Source: Streptomyces sp. MUM 178J (GTDB lineage: Bacteria > Actinomycetota > Actinomycetes > Streptomycetales > Streptomycetaceae). Taken from it: a DNA stretch of 64,000 nucleotides. Under the pieces are notes generated by a model that ran no database searches, had not been told where the DNA came from, and was given only the letters and a program-made list of their open reading frames with translations. The stretch is taken from positions 43,670-107,669 of the forward strand of contig NZ_JADWYQ010000021.1 of assembly GCF_022414575.1 (NCBI RefSeq), given 5' to 3'. Position 1 is the first letter of the stretch. The number at the start of each line of letters is the position of its first letter. Position numbers and translations under genes: made by a program. This document shows positions 7,374 through 17,872 of the stretch, piece after piece.

Positions 7374-9904
7374 TCAGGCCCCGCGCAGCACCGCCCCGGT
7401 GCGCTCGCCGGCCAGGGCGATCGCCGCGTCACGGGCGGCCGAGGCCTCCTCGACGGTCAGGGTGCGGTCGACGGCGCGGAAGCGCAGCGCGTACGCCAGC
7501 GACTTCCTTCCCTCGCCGATCTGCTCACCGCTGAACACATCGAAGAGCCGGATGGACTCGAGCAGTTCGCCCGCGCCGTCTCGCAGCGCCTGCTCCACCT
7601 CTGCGGCCGGGACGTCCGCGGCGACGACCAGCGCCACATCCTGGGTGGCGACCGGGAAGGCGGAGATGCCCGGGGCGCGCACGGCGCCGCGGCCGGCCCG
7701 CTCCAGCAGGTCCAGTTCGAGCTCCATCGCGCAGGTGCGCTCCGGCAGGCCGAGCGCCTTGATGGCGCGCGGGTGCAGCTCTCCCGCGTGGCCGACGAGG
7801 GTCTCCTCGCCGGCCACGGCGGCGTAGAGCGCGGCGCAGCGGCCGGGGTGCCACGGTGCGTGCTGGTCGGAACGGAGTACGAGGTCGACACCCGCCTCAC
7901 GGGCGACCGTGCGGGCGGACTCGATCGCGTCGGCCCAGTCGGCCGGTCGGCCCTCGCCCCACCAGCCGGCCTGCTCGCGCGCCCCGGCCAGCACGGTCGC
8001 GACCCGGCGCGGCTGCCGTGGCAGGGCGCCGTTGAGCGCGGCGATCTCCTCGTCGGTGGGACGGCGGTCCACGGGCAGGGTGGCGGGCGGGACCGTTTCC
8101 TCACCGGTCGGCCGGAAGACCAGCCCGGTCTCGAAGAGCGCCAGGTCGGATGCGCCTCGGCCGTGGTTGCGGCGCAGCGTCGCGAGCAGTCCGGGCAGCA
8201 GCGTGGTGCGCAGCGCGGGCTCCTCGTCGGAGATGGGGTTGACCAGCGTCACGACGGTGCGGCGCGGGTCGTCCGCGTCCAGTCCGAGCTGGTCGAGCAC
8301 GCTCTCGCCGATGAACGGGTAGTTCGGCGCCTCCACATAGCCGGCCCCGGCCAGGGCGCGCCCGACGCGGCGGTGCAGCCGCTGCCTCGGGGTCAGCCCG
8401 CGGCCGGCGGGCGGGGTGGGCAGCGTGGAGGGCAGGTTCTCATAGCCCTCCAGCCGGATGACCTCTTCGGCGAGGTCGTTCGGCTCGTGCAGGTCGGGAC
8501 GCCACGACGGGACGGTGACGACCAGCTCGTCCTGGCCGTAGACGTCGCAGCCGACCTCCTGGAGGCGGCGTACGACGGCCTCACGGCCGTAGGCCATGCC
8601 GGCGACCCGGTCGGGGTGGTCGGCGGCCATGGTGATGGTGCGCGGCGCGGTGGGTGCGATGACCTCGGTGACGCCGCCCTCCGCGGTGCCGCCGGCGAGC
8701 AGTACCAGCAGGTCGACGGTGCGCTGGGCGGCGGCCGCCGCGGCCTGCGGGTCGACGCCGCGCTCGAAGCGCCGGGACGCCTCGGAGCCGAGCTTGTGGC
8801 GGCGCGCGGCGCGGGCGATGGAGACGGCGTCGAAGTGCGCGGCCTCGATGACGACCTCGGTGGTGCCCTTGACCTCACCGGTCTCGGCGTCGCGGACGGA
8901 GTCGGCGATCTCGGTGTCGGCGCCGCCCATGACGCCCGCGAGGCCGATCGGCCCGCGGTTGTCGGTGATCACCAGGTCTTCGGGGTCCAGGGTGCGCCGG
9001 GCGCCGTCGAGGGTGGTGAGCTTCTCGCCGGGCTCGGCGCGGCGCACGCCGATGGGTCCGTCGATCAGGGAGCGGTCGTAGGCGTGCAGCGGCTGGCCGA
9101 TTTCGAGCATCACATAGTTGGTGATGTCGACGGCGAGGGAGATCGGGCGCATGCCGGCCTTCTGGAGGCGGCGCTGCAGCCAGATCGGGGAACGGGCCTC
9201 GGGGTCGAGTCCGACGACGGTGCGCGCGGTGAAGCGGTCGCAGCCCCTCGGGTCGGAGATCTTGACCGCGTGGCCGAAGGAGTTCGGGGCGGGCACGTCG
9301 AGCAGCGCCGGGTCGCGCAGCGGCAGGCCGTACGCGGTGGCCACCTCGCGGGCGACTCCGCGCATGGAGAGGCAGTAGCCGCGGTCGGGGGTGACGGCGA
9401 TGTCCAGGACCTCGTCGTGCAGCTGGAGCAGTTCGACCGCGTCGGCGCCGACCTCGAGCTCCGGCGGCAGCACGATGATGCCGTGCGAACCGTCGTCGCC
9501 CATGCCCAGCTCGTCACCGGAGCAGATCATGCCGCGGGACATCCGGCCGTATGTCTTGCGCTCGGCGATCTTGAAGTCGCCGGGCAGGACGGCGCCGGGC
9601 AGCGCGACGACGACCTTGTCGCCCTCGGCGAAGTTCCGGGCGCCGCAGATGATCTCCTGCGGCTCGCCGCTGTCGTTGGCGTCGCCGACGTCGACGGTGC
9701 AGTAGCGGATGGGCTTCTTGAACTCCGTCAGCTCCTCGACGGTGAGGACTCTGCCGACGACGAGCGGGCCCTTGAGCCCGGCGCCGAGCTGTTCGACGCT
9801 CTCGACCTCGAGCCCCGCGGAGATGAGCTTGGCCTGGACGTCACGGCCGGTCTGAGTCGCCGGCAGGTCGACGTACTCCCGCAGCCAGGAAAGCGGGACC
9901 CGCA

Positions 9905-9905
<1 letters not shown>
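7374..9905 (-). CDS. pheT: phenylalanyl-tRNA synthetase beta subunit
   Basis: This 843-residue beta chain of the alpha2-beta2 enzyme charges tRNA-Phe; the beta subunit carries tRNA binding and editing. It starts [15 protein letters not shown], has the EMAP/tRNA-binding-like region ([31 protein letters not shown]), the B3/B4 editing region and B5 ([20 protein letters not shown]). The C-terminus is a ferredoxin-fold anticodon-binding domain ([16 protein letters not shown]). The length is normal. Its ATG overlaps the pheS TGA by one base (TGATG), so the subunits are translationally coupled. Confidence 0.98.
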
Positions 9906-11104
<1,199 letters not shown>

Positions 11105-11165
11105 CTAACGGGGTGGGGAGTCGCGAATGCGCCCGTGGGCGGCCCTGGTGCGTATCAGCTCCGGC

Positions 11166-11181
11166 CCCGGAGGGGTCCGGG
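11166..11181 (-). terminator. short hairpin downstream of sensor kinase
   Basis: CCCGGA-GGGG-TCCGGG forms a six-base-pair stem just after the kinase stop and upstream of pheS. It may partly insulate pheST from the kinase transcript. It is short, so support is weak. Confidence 0.35.
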
Positions 11182-11186
11182 AACCG

Positions 11187-12308
11187 TCAGCTGAGATACG
11201 CGGGGGCCCCGACGGGCAGGATAAATCGGAACTGGGCGCCGCCGCCCGGCCCGCGGCCGACGGCGATCGTGCCTCCGTGCGCTTCGACGATGCCCTTGAC
11301 GATATAGAGGCCCAGGCCGGTGCCGCCGCGCTTGCTTCCCCGCCAGAAGCGGGTGAAGACACGGCCCATCGACTCCTCGGGGATGCCGGGGCCTTCGTCG
11401 CTCACGGTGACAGCCGTCCCTTTCTGCTCGTCGTGCGCCGAGGCGGGCGCCACCTCAATGGTGACTGTTCCCTCACCGTGGCGCACCGCATTTTCCAACA
11501 GGTTTCCCAACACCTGATCGATCTTGTCCGGATCGGCCCACAGGTCGGGAAGCGGCTGCTGGATGCGGACGAGGAACCGGTCGGGCGACTGGCCGCCCGC
11601 CATATGCGCCTGGATGTGCCGGCCGACGGCGGCCGCGATGTCGACGAGCTGTCGGCGCACCTCCAGCCGGCCCGAGTCGATGCGGGAGATGTCGAGCAGT
11701 TCGGCGATCAGACGGGTGACGCGGTGCGCGTCGGCGTCGACGGTCTCCAGCATCAGCCGCTTCTGGTCGTCGGTGAACCGCTCCCACTTGGCGAGCAGCG
11801 TCGCGGTGAACCCCTGGACGGAGGTGAGCGGGGAACGCAGCTCGTGCGCGACGGTGGCGATCAGCTCGGCGTGGCTGCGCTCGGTGCGGCGGCGGGCCTC
11901 TGTGCCGCGCAGCGAGACCACCAGCCGCCGTATCGGCCCGGTCGGGCGCTCGCGCACATAGCGGGCGGAGACCAGTACCTCGCGGCCGCCGGGCAGCAGC
12001 AGATTGCGCTCGGGCTGGCCGACGCGGGTGGCTATGCCCCCGTACGGGTCGGTCAGCCTCCACCAGCGGCGGCCTTTGAGGTCCTCCAGCGGCAGGGCGC
12101 GCTCCAGGGGGGCGCCGAGCGCCTCCGCCTTGGAAACCGTCGTGATCTTCGCCGCGGCGGCGTTGAAGCAGATCACCCGGCCCGTCTCATCCGCGACGAC
12201 CAGGCCGTCGGGCAGATCGTCGGGGTCGACCCCGAACAGTTCGGATCCGTCGCAGCGGCGCAGCACGGACTCATCCGTGTGTGCGGCTCCGCTCGTCCGG
12301 ACAGCCAT
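11187..12308 (-). CDS. PAS-domain sensor histidine kinase
   Basis: This is a 373-residue cytoplasmic kinase. A PAS domain (LPDGLVVADETGRVICFNAA) is followed by a short linker. Next come the H-box IATVAHELRSPLTSVQGF with the phosphoacceptor His, the N-box NLLENAVRHG and the ATP-binding motifs DEGPGIP and GTGLGLYIVKGI. No transmembrane segment is present, so the signal is probably intracellular. No response regulator adjoins it, making it an orphan kinase. The ATG at 12308 lies just before the conserved start of the protein. Its conserved placement beside pheST in Streptomyces is recalled, not checked here. Confidence 0.9.
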   Translation of the reverse strand: MAVRTSGAAHTDESVLRRCDGSELFGVDPDDLPDGLVVADETGRVICFNAAAAKITTVSKAEALGAPLERALPLEDLKGRRWWRLTDPYGGIATRVGQPERNLLLPGGREVLVSARYVRERPTGPIRRLVVSLRGTEARRRTERSHAELIATVAHELRSPLTSVQGFTATLLAKWERFTDDQKRLMLETVDADAHRVTRLIAELLDISRIDSGRLEVRRQLVDIAAAVGRHIQAHMAGGQSPDRFLVRIQQPLPDLWADPDKIDQVLGNLLENAVRHGEGTVTIEVAPASAHDEQKGTAVTVSDEGPGIPEESMGRVFTRFWRGSKRGGTGLGLYIVKGIVEAHGGTIAVGRGPGGGAQFRFILPVGAPAYLS

Positions 12309-12408
12309 CCCCGTACCCCACCCTCTCCCCAGGCGTATGGCCCCCGAGCCCGCCACCCTACTAGCTGGATGTGACGGCGCGGACCCCCTCGGCGAGGAGA
12401 CCGCCCAC

Positions 12409-13263
<855 letters not shown>

Positions 13264-13352
13264 GCGGGATGCACTCACTTCGTCTAGTTCTGCGCGCCGT
13301 GTGCGGTTCGGTGCGGGCGGGCGGCGGTACGGACCCCGGGGGCGACATGCGC

Positions 13353-13381
13353 GGACCCGCAGGCCAGAGGCCTGCGGGTCC
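13353..13381 (-). terminator. terminator of the infC-rpmI-rplT operon
   Basis: GGACCCGCAGGCC and GGCCTGCGGGTCC form a perfect 13-bp stem with an AGA loop, 32 bases after the rplT stop. Confidence 0.8.
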
Positions 13382-13412
13382 GGGGCGTCCGAGGGGCGCG
13401 GTGCTGCGGCCG

Positions 13413-13805
13413 TCAGGCCGCCGACGCGGCCTTCGGGGCGTTGACGTCGCTCGGCAGCGCCTTCTGCGCGACCTCGACGAGCGACGCGAACGCGTTCGCG
13501 TCGTTGACCGCCAGCTCGGCCAGCATCTTGCGGTCCACCTCGATGTTGGCGGCCTTCAGACCCTGGATGAGGCGGTTGTACGTCATGCCGTTGGCGCGGG
13601 CAGCGGCGTTGATGCGCTGGATCCACAGCTGACGGAAGTCGCCCTTGCGCTTCTTGCGGTCGTTGTAGTTGTAGACCAGCGAGTGGGTGACCTGCTCCTT
13701 GGCCTTGCGGTACAGGCGCGACCGCTGGCCGCGGTAGCCGCTGGCCTGCTCGAGGATCGCCCGGCGCTTCTTGTGGGCGTTGACTGCCCGCTTGACGCGT
13801 GCCAC
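13413..13805 (-). CDS. rplT: 50S ribosomal protein L20
   Basis: This 130-residue L20 starts [18 protein letters not shown] and has the conserved [18 protein letters not shown] and [14 protein letters not shown] segments. It binds 23S rRNA early in large-subunit assembly and, in other bacteria, represses its own operon by binding the mRNA leader. It has a somewhat longer Ala-rich C-terminus (NAPKAASAA), common in actinobacteria. It is the last gene of infC-rpmI-rplT. Confidence 0.99.
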   Translation of the reverse strand: MARVKRAVNAHKKRRAILEQASGYRGQRSRLYRKAKEQVTHSLVYNYNDRKKRKGDFRQLWIQRINAAARANGMTYNRLIQGLKAANIEVDRKMLAELAVNDANAFASLVEVAQKALPSDVNAPKAASAA

Positions 13806-13910
13806 TTGTTAACTCCTTGTAGCGGGGCCGTGGTGTGTCCTCACACGGCCCGGAAACGAATAGGTCCCGGTCTCGGCGTCCCGTCCCCGGTTCGTCGGGG
13901 ACGGCGGACG

Positions 13911-14105
13911 TCACTTGCCGAGAAGCTTCTTGATCTTCGCGGCGTCGCCCGGGGCCATCTCGGCGTTGCCGGTGAGGCGACGCGTCAGCTTGGACGACTT
14001 GTGCTCGAGCAGGTGGCGCTTGCCGGCGCGCTCACGGAGCACCTTGCCGGAGCCGGTGATCTTGAAGCGCTTCTTGGCACCGCTGTGCGTCTTGTTCTTC
14101 GGCAT
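13911..14105 (-). CDS. rpmI: 50S ribosomal protein L35
   Basis: This 64-residue basic protein starts [20 protein letters not shown] and ends KKLLGK, a textbook L35. It is the middle gene of the infC-rpmI-rplT operon, 105 bases upstream of rplT and 121 bases downstream of infC. Confidence 0.99.
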   Translation of the reverse strand: MPKNKTHSGAKKRFKITGSGKVLRERAGKRHLLEHKSSKLTRRLTGNAEMAPGDAAKIKKLLGK

Positions 14106-14198
14106 CGCGCCGTTCTCTCCTCGTCAGTGGCGCTCCCCCCGGTGCGGGCACCGGTCGGCGGGAGCGTCAGTCCTCAGTGTGTGGTTCCGGGCTGACCC

Positions 14199-14221
14199 GG
14201 GGCTGCCGTGCCGGCAGCCCC
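14199..14221 (-). promoter_or_regulatory. intra-operon hairpin between infC and rpmI
   Basis: GGGGCTGCCG and CGGCAGCCCC form a perfect 10-bp stem with a TGC loop, five bases after the infC stop. It may be a partial terminator, RNA-processing signal or an L20/L35 control site. Which one cannot be told from sequence. Confidence 0.5.
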
Positions 14222-14226
14222 TCAGG

Positions 14227-14853
14227 TCACGCCTCGGAGGATGTGTCGGCCGGAGCGTTCTCCGCCCGGCCCTCCTGCGAGCCCTGGCGCCCCGCCTTGC
14301 GCGCGGCCTGGGCCTCACGCGCCTCGGCCATGGCCTCGGTCTTCTTCTTGTGGGGGCCAAGAACCATGATCATGTTCCGGCCGTCCTGCTTCGGGTTCGA
14401 CTCGATGAAGCCGAGTTCCTCCACGTCCGCGGCGAGACGCTGCAGCAGACGGAAGCCAAGCTCGGGGCGGGACTGCTCACGACCACGGAACATGATCGTG
14501 ATCTTGACCTTGTCGCCCTGCTTGAGGAACCGGACGACATGACCCTTCTTGGTGTCATAGTCGTGCGGGTCGATCTTCGGCCGGAGCTTCATCTCCTTGA
14601 TGACCGTGTGCGCCTGGTTCTTGCGCGCCTCACGGGCCTTCATGGCCGACTCGTACTTGAACTTCCCGTAGTCCATGAGCTTGCACACGGGCGGACGAGC
14701 GTTCGCCGCGACCTCGACGAGGTCAAGGTCGTACTCCTGCGCAAGCTCCAGGGCCTTGGCAAGCGGAACAATCCCGACCTGCTCGCCGCTGGGACCGACA
14801 AGTCGCACCTCGGGAACGCGAATCCGGTCGTTGATGCGGGGCTCGGCGCTGAT
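14227..14853 (-). CDS. infC: translation initiation factor IF-3 (ATC start)
   Basis: IF-3 keeps 30S subunits free and proofreads start-codon choice. The N-domain ([20 protein letters not shown]) and C-domain ([32 protein letters not shown]) are intact, with a Gln/Ala-rich actinobacterial tail. No ATG, GTG or TTG precedes the conserved N-terminus: an in-frame TGA lies at 14863-14865 and the first GTG is inside the domain at 14808. A strong GAGGAGG (14864-14858) stands four bases before ATC at 14853. I therefore start it at ATC, giving 208 aa. Use of AUU/AUC/AUA by infC and its self-repression through IF-3 discrimination are known in other bacteria. Confidence 0.93.
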   Translation of the reverse strand: MSAEPRINDRIRVPEVRLVGPSGEQVGIVPLAKALELAQEYDLDLVEVAANARPPVCKLMDYGKFKYESAMKAREARKNQAHTVIKEMKLRPKIDPHDYDTKKGHVVRFLKQGDKVKITIMFRGREQSRPELGFRLLQRLAADVEELGFIESNPKQDGRNMIMVLGPHKKKTEAMAEAREAQAARKAGRQGSQEGRAENAPADTSSEA

Positions 14854-14865
14854 GGATCCTCCTCA

Positions 14866-15242
14866 GTAGCACCACACGGCCATCCGGCGGACAGCCGAGC
14901 AACATCTGTCTTGATTAGGACCAACCACACCGGAGCACGAAAAATGCCCCGGACGGTACACAGGCGGCTGCTCCATCACTACCGGAGCACCGCCGCGGTG
15001 TGCCGCGGGGCGCGCATCGGGCGACTTCCATCGTCCGTACGGAACGATGGGCGCCGCCTGACCGGTGACCCGCCGCCCCAAGGACGGCAAGGTGGGAGAA
15101 CGGAGCCTCCACTTGTGGGCTGGATCTGTGTGAGCACACACGGGATCCAGCCGGTCGTCACACAAGGTTAGCAGCTCCCGCGGGATGCGGCTAACCGGCG
15201 GGTGCGGCGGCGGCGCGGAGGGCGGGGCATATCGTGTGCGTC
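14866..15242. promoter_or_regulatory. structured infC leader and divergent promoter region
   Basis: This 377-bp gap separates infC (minus) from the DUF1844 gene (plus) and holds no credible gene. On the infC side it contains three strong hairpins. At 15118-15152 GGCTGGATC / GATCCAGCC encloses TGTGTG-AG-CACACA. At 15028-15050 CCATCGT / ACGATGG encloses a CCGTACGG core. Around 14964-14992 a bulged stem GGCGG-TGCTCC / GGAGCA-CCGCC forms, followed by five T residues on the minus strand (14940-14944). This looks like an autoregulatory ribosomal-operon leader. No known leader family is claimed. Confidence 0.5.
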
Positions 15243-15626
15243 ATGAGTGACGCGACCTCCCCCAATGAACCGGCGGCCTCCTCGGCTGCCGCCCCCGACT
15301 TTGACGCCATGACCCGCGACATCGCGGAGGTGCCCGCCGTCGAGGTGATCGTCACGGTCGCGGTGAATCTGATGAGCGCGGCCGCCGTGAAGCTCGGGCT
15401 CACCGAGGACGGCGCGGAGCACAAGGACCTGGACGAGGCCCGGAAGCTCGTGCACGCCCTGGCCGGGCTGCTGGACGCGAGCGCGACGGAGATCAGCTCC
15501 TTCCACGCGGCGCCGCTGCGCGACGGGCTGAAGTCGCTGCAGCTCGCCTTCCGCGAAGCGTCCCTGGTGCCGGACGAGCCGGGCAAGGGACCGGGCGAGA
15601 AGTACACGGGCCCGGTCTTCGGCTGA
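15243..15626 (+). CDS. DUF1844 family protein
   Basis: This is a small acidic protein of 127 residues from ATG 15243. The core VPAVEVIVTVAVNLMSAAAV followed by KLGL and DLDEARKLVHALAGLLDA matches the DUF1844 family, conserved next to infC in actinobacteria. The N-terminal 20 residues are Ala/Pro-rich. It has no signal peptide and the function is unknown. An in-frame GTG at 15234 is a less likely start. Confidence 0.85.
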   Translation: MSDATSPNEPAASSAAAPDFDAMTRDIAEVPAVEVIVTVAVNLMSAAAVKLGLTEDGAEHKDLDEARKLVHALAGLLDASATEISSFHAAPLRDGLKSLQLAFREASLVPDEPGKGPGEKYTGPVFG

Positions 15627-15689
15627 CCCTCCCGCCTCCCCACCCGCGCGGCCGCTGCCCACCCGCTCTCAGCCGCTTGCCGGCCGATC

Positions 15690-16433
15690 TCAGCCGCGCG
15701 CTTCGCGTACGAACAGGGGCTCGCCCGGCACGGCGGCCTCGGCCGGCACCACCGCCAGGTCGAGGCCCCGCACCAGGCGGGCCCTGAGCACTTCGTCGGC
15801 CGCGAGCGCCTCGGCCACCCTCCGGGCCGCCTCGGCTGGCGCCGCGTCCGGGGCGAAGGCCAAGGCGAGGGTTCCGTCGGCGCGGCCTCTGCCGAGGTGG
15901 GCGCGGACCACGGCGGGCTCGGCTGCCACGACGGCGCGCACCGCCTCGGCGACCGCGGGATCGTCGAGCGGATCGGCGCTGGTGCGCCCCTCGGCGAGCG
16001 CGAGCAGGGCGGGGCCGGTGAGCTGGTACGGGACGGGGCCCGCGAGGTCGAGGACCAGGGTGTCGGCCTTCTCGTGGGCCACCGCCCGAAGCGCCTGGTG
16101 CAGCGGGACGGCGACGGGTCTGGCCTCGGGGTTCCAGCGGGCCAGCGAGGCGATGGAGGTGAAGGCGGGCAGAGCCCGCCGGTCGCCCGCCGTCAGCGTG
16201 GGCACCGCCATGTCGCTGGTCTTCTCGCGGCGCAGCCCGGTCCGCGCATCCTCCTCGACGTCTCCGAGGACGGCGACGACCGGCACGAGCAGCCGGGCGT
16301 CCTTGAGGGCTTCCAGGACGCGGCGTTCGGCCGCCCTGTCCTCGGCCCATGCGGCGAGGGCCGCCTCGAGCCTCGGGTCGGCGGTGCCGTCGTCGTCGGA
16401 GAAACCGGGGTCGGGGATGTTCTTGAGCGCCAC
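15690..16433 (-). CDS. SseB family protein
   Basis: This is a 247-residue cytoplasmic protein. The N-terminal half (ERRVLEALKDARLLVPVVAV ... AFTSIASLARWNPEARPV) is the SseB N-terminal domain fold. The C-terminal half resembles an SseB C-domain (LVRGLDLAVVPAEAAVPGEP). In enterobacteria SseB-type domains act as secretion chaperones or in sulfur metabolism, but their role in Streptomyces is not established. It lies next to an orphan mycosin-like protease, separated by about 100 bases and on the same strand, so a functional link is possible but unproven. Confidence 0.8.
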   Translation of the reverse strand: MALKNIPDPGFSDDDGTADPRLEAALAAWAEDRAAERRVLEALKDARLLVPVVAVLGDVEEDARTGLRREKTSDMAVPTLTAGDRRALPAFTSIASLARWNPEARPVAVPLHQALRAVAHEKADTLVLDLAGPVPYQLTGPALLALAEGRTSADPLDDPAVAEAVRAVVAAEPAVVRAHLGRGRADGTLALAFAPDAAPAEAARRVAEALAADEVLRARLVRGLDLAVVPAEAAVPGEPLFVREARG

Positions 16434-16537
16434 CCGACGAGCCTAACGTCCGGGTACGGCCCTCCTGCGCCCGGTACGCCGACCGCCGGGCCGGGCGCAG
16501 CCCCGACCGCTCCGCACGGCCGCTGCCCGACCGGTCG

Positions 16538-17872
16538 TCACAGATACCGCGGGCGGCCCGTGCGCCACAGCACGACCGCACCGGCCAGCGCCAGCACGCC
16601 GAGGCCCGCAGCGGCGGGGGCGAGCCGGCCGGCGGTCTCCTCCGGTTCGGGTTCGGGGGTCGGGCCGGGCCCGAAGTAGCGGCGGTCGTAGCCCGAGGCG
16701 GCCGCCGCAGGGTCGGCGGGGCGCAGCCGGGCGCCCGCCTCGATCGCCGCGGCGGGGTCGACGAGCCCGTATCCCCTGGCGTCGTCGCGACCGCCGTCGG
16801 GCGCGTCGCGGGCGGTGTCGACGAGGAGCCGTTTGATCTGGGCGGGCGTGAGGTCCGGATGCGCGGAGCGCACCAGGGCGACGGCCCCCGAGACGAACGC
16901 GGCGGCCGCGCTGGTGCCCCAGCCCTCGTAGTACTTGCGGTCGGGATCGATGATGACGATGTCGTCGCCGGGCGCGCTGACGGTGGCGTACCAGCGTCTG
17001 GTGGAGAAGGAGGCGTGGGTGCCCGCGCGGTCGACGGCGGTCACCGCGATCACTCCGGGGTAGGCGGCCGGGTAGGAGATGTGGTCGCCCTTCTCGCCGC
17101 CGTTGCCGGCGGAGGCGACGACGACGGCGCCCTTGGACAGGGCGTACTGGACCGCGGCGTCCTCTCCCGCTTCCGGGTGGGCCGACTCGCTGTCGTCGCC
17201 GAGCGAGAGGTTGATGACGTCCGCGCCCTGGTCGGCGGCCCATCGGATGCCCTCGGCGAGAGCGCTGCCGCGGGAGGTTCGGGCCTTCTCGCGGGCCTTG
17301 TCGCTGCCTTCGAGGATCACCCGGACGGGAAGGATCTTCGCTTCGGGAGCGATGCCGATCACTCCGGACCCGCCGTCCGGGCCGTGTCCGCGGGCGGCGA
17401 TGATGCCGGCCATGGCGGTCCCGTGGCGGGCCCATGCTCGGTCGCCCCGCTCGGCGCCGAAGCCGATGAAGTCCTTGCCGGGCAGGACGGAGCCTTCGAG
17501 GTCGGGGTGGCGGTCGTCGACCCCGGTGTCGAGGACGGCGACGGTGATGCCCTCGCCCTTGGCGGTCCGCCACGCCTCTTCTGTGTGCAGGGCGTCGAGG
17601 CCCCACTGCTGGGCGCGGATGCCGTCGGCGCGGGCGGGAACGGCGGGGAGCAGCGCGAGGACGGCCGCGGCGAAGACGGCGGCGGCGAGACGGCTTCCGC
17701 AGTGTGCGGGCACCCGGCGTGCGGGCTGTGTGCGCGGTGCGCGGTCGCGGTTTCCGTGGACGTGCTGTCCGCCCGCGTGCTGTCCGCGGAAGCGCTGTCC
17801 GGGGGCGCGGGGTGCGGAGGGCCGGTGGGCCGGTGGCCGGTGGTCGCGGGGCTCCTGGGCGCAGTCGGTCAT
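16538..17872 (-). CDS. mycosin-like S8 subtilisin protease, membrane-anchored
   Basis: This 444-residue serine protease has all catalytic elements: Asp in VAVLDTGVDDRHPDL, His in RHGTAMAGIIA, oxyanion Asn in VVASAGNGG and Ser in WGTSAAAAFVSG. A Pro/Arg-rich lead of about 60 residues precedes the signal segment LAAAVFAAAVLALLPAVPA. A C-terminal transmembrane helix (LAPAAAGLGVLALAGAVVLW) ends in a short basic tail. This is the layout of mycosins (MycP), which normally sit in type VII secretion loci and face the outside of the membrane. No ESX genes are in the window. Its ATG overlaps the stop of the upstream gene (ATGA). Confidence 0.9.
   Translation of the reverse strand: MTDCAQEPRDHRPPAHRPSAPRAPGQRFRGQHAGGQHVHGNRDRAPRTQPARRVPAHCGSRLAAAVFAAAVLALLPAVPARADGIRAQQWGLDALHTEEAWRTAKGEGITVAVLDTGVDDRHPDLEGSVLPGKDFIGFGAERGDRAWARHGTAMAGIIAARGHGPDGGSGVIGIAPEAKILPVRVILEGSDKAREKARTSRGSALAEGIRWAADQGADVINLSLGDDSESAHPEAGEDAAVQYALSKGAVVVASAGNGGEKGDHISYPAAYPGVIAVTAVDRAGTHASFSTRRWYATVSAPGDDIVIIDPDRKYYEGWGTSAAAAFVSGAVALVRSAHPDLTPAQIKRLLVDTARDAPDGGRDDARGYGLVDPAAAIEAGARLRPADPAAAASGYDRRYFGPGPTPEPEPEETAGRLAPAAAGLGVLALAGAVVLWRTGRPRYL

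Noticed and set aside
14808..14808. GTG start for infC
   Set aside because: It would remove the universally conserved N-terminal segment of IF-3 and has no ribosome-binding site, unlike the ATC at 14853.
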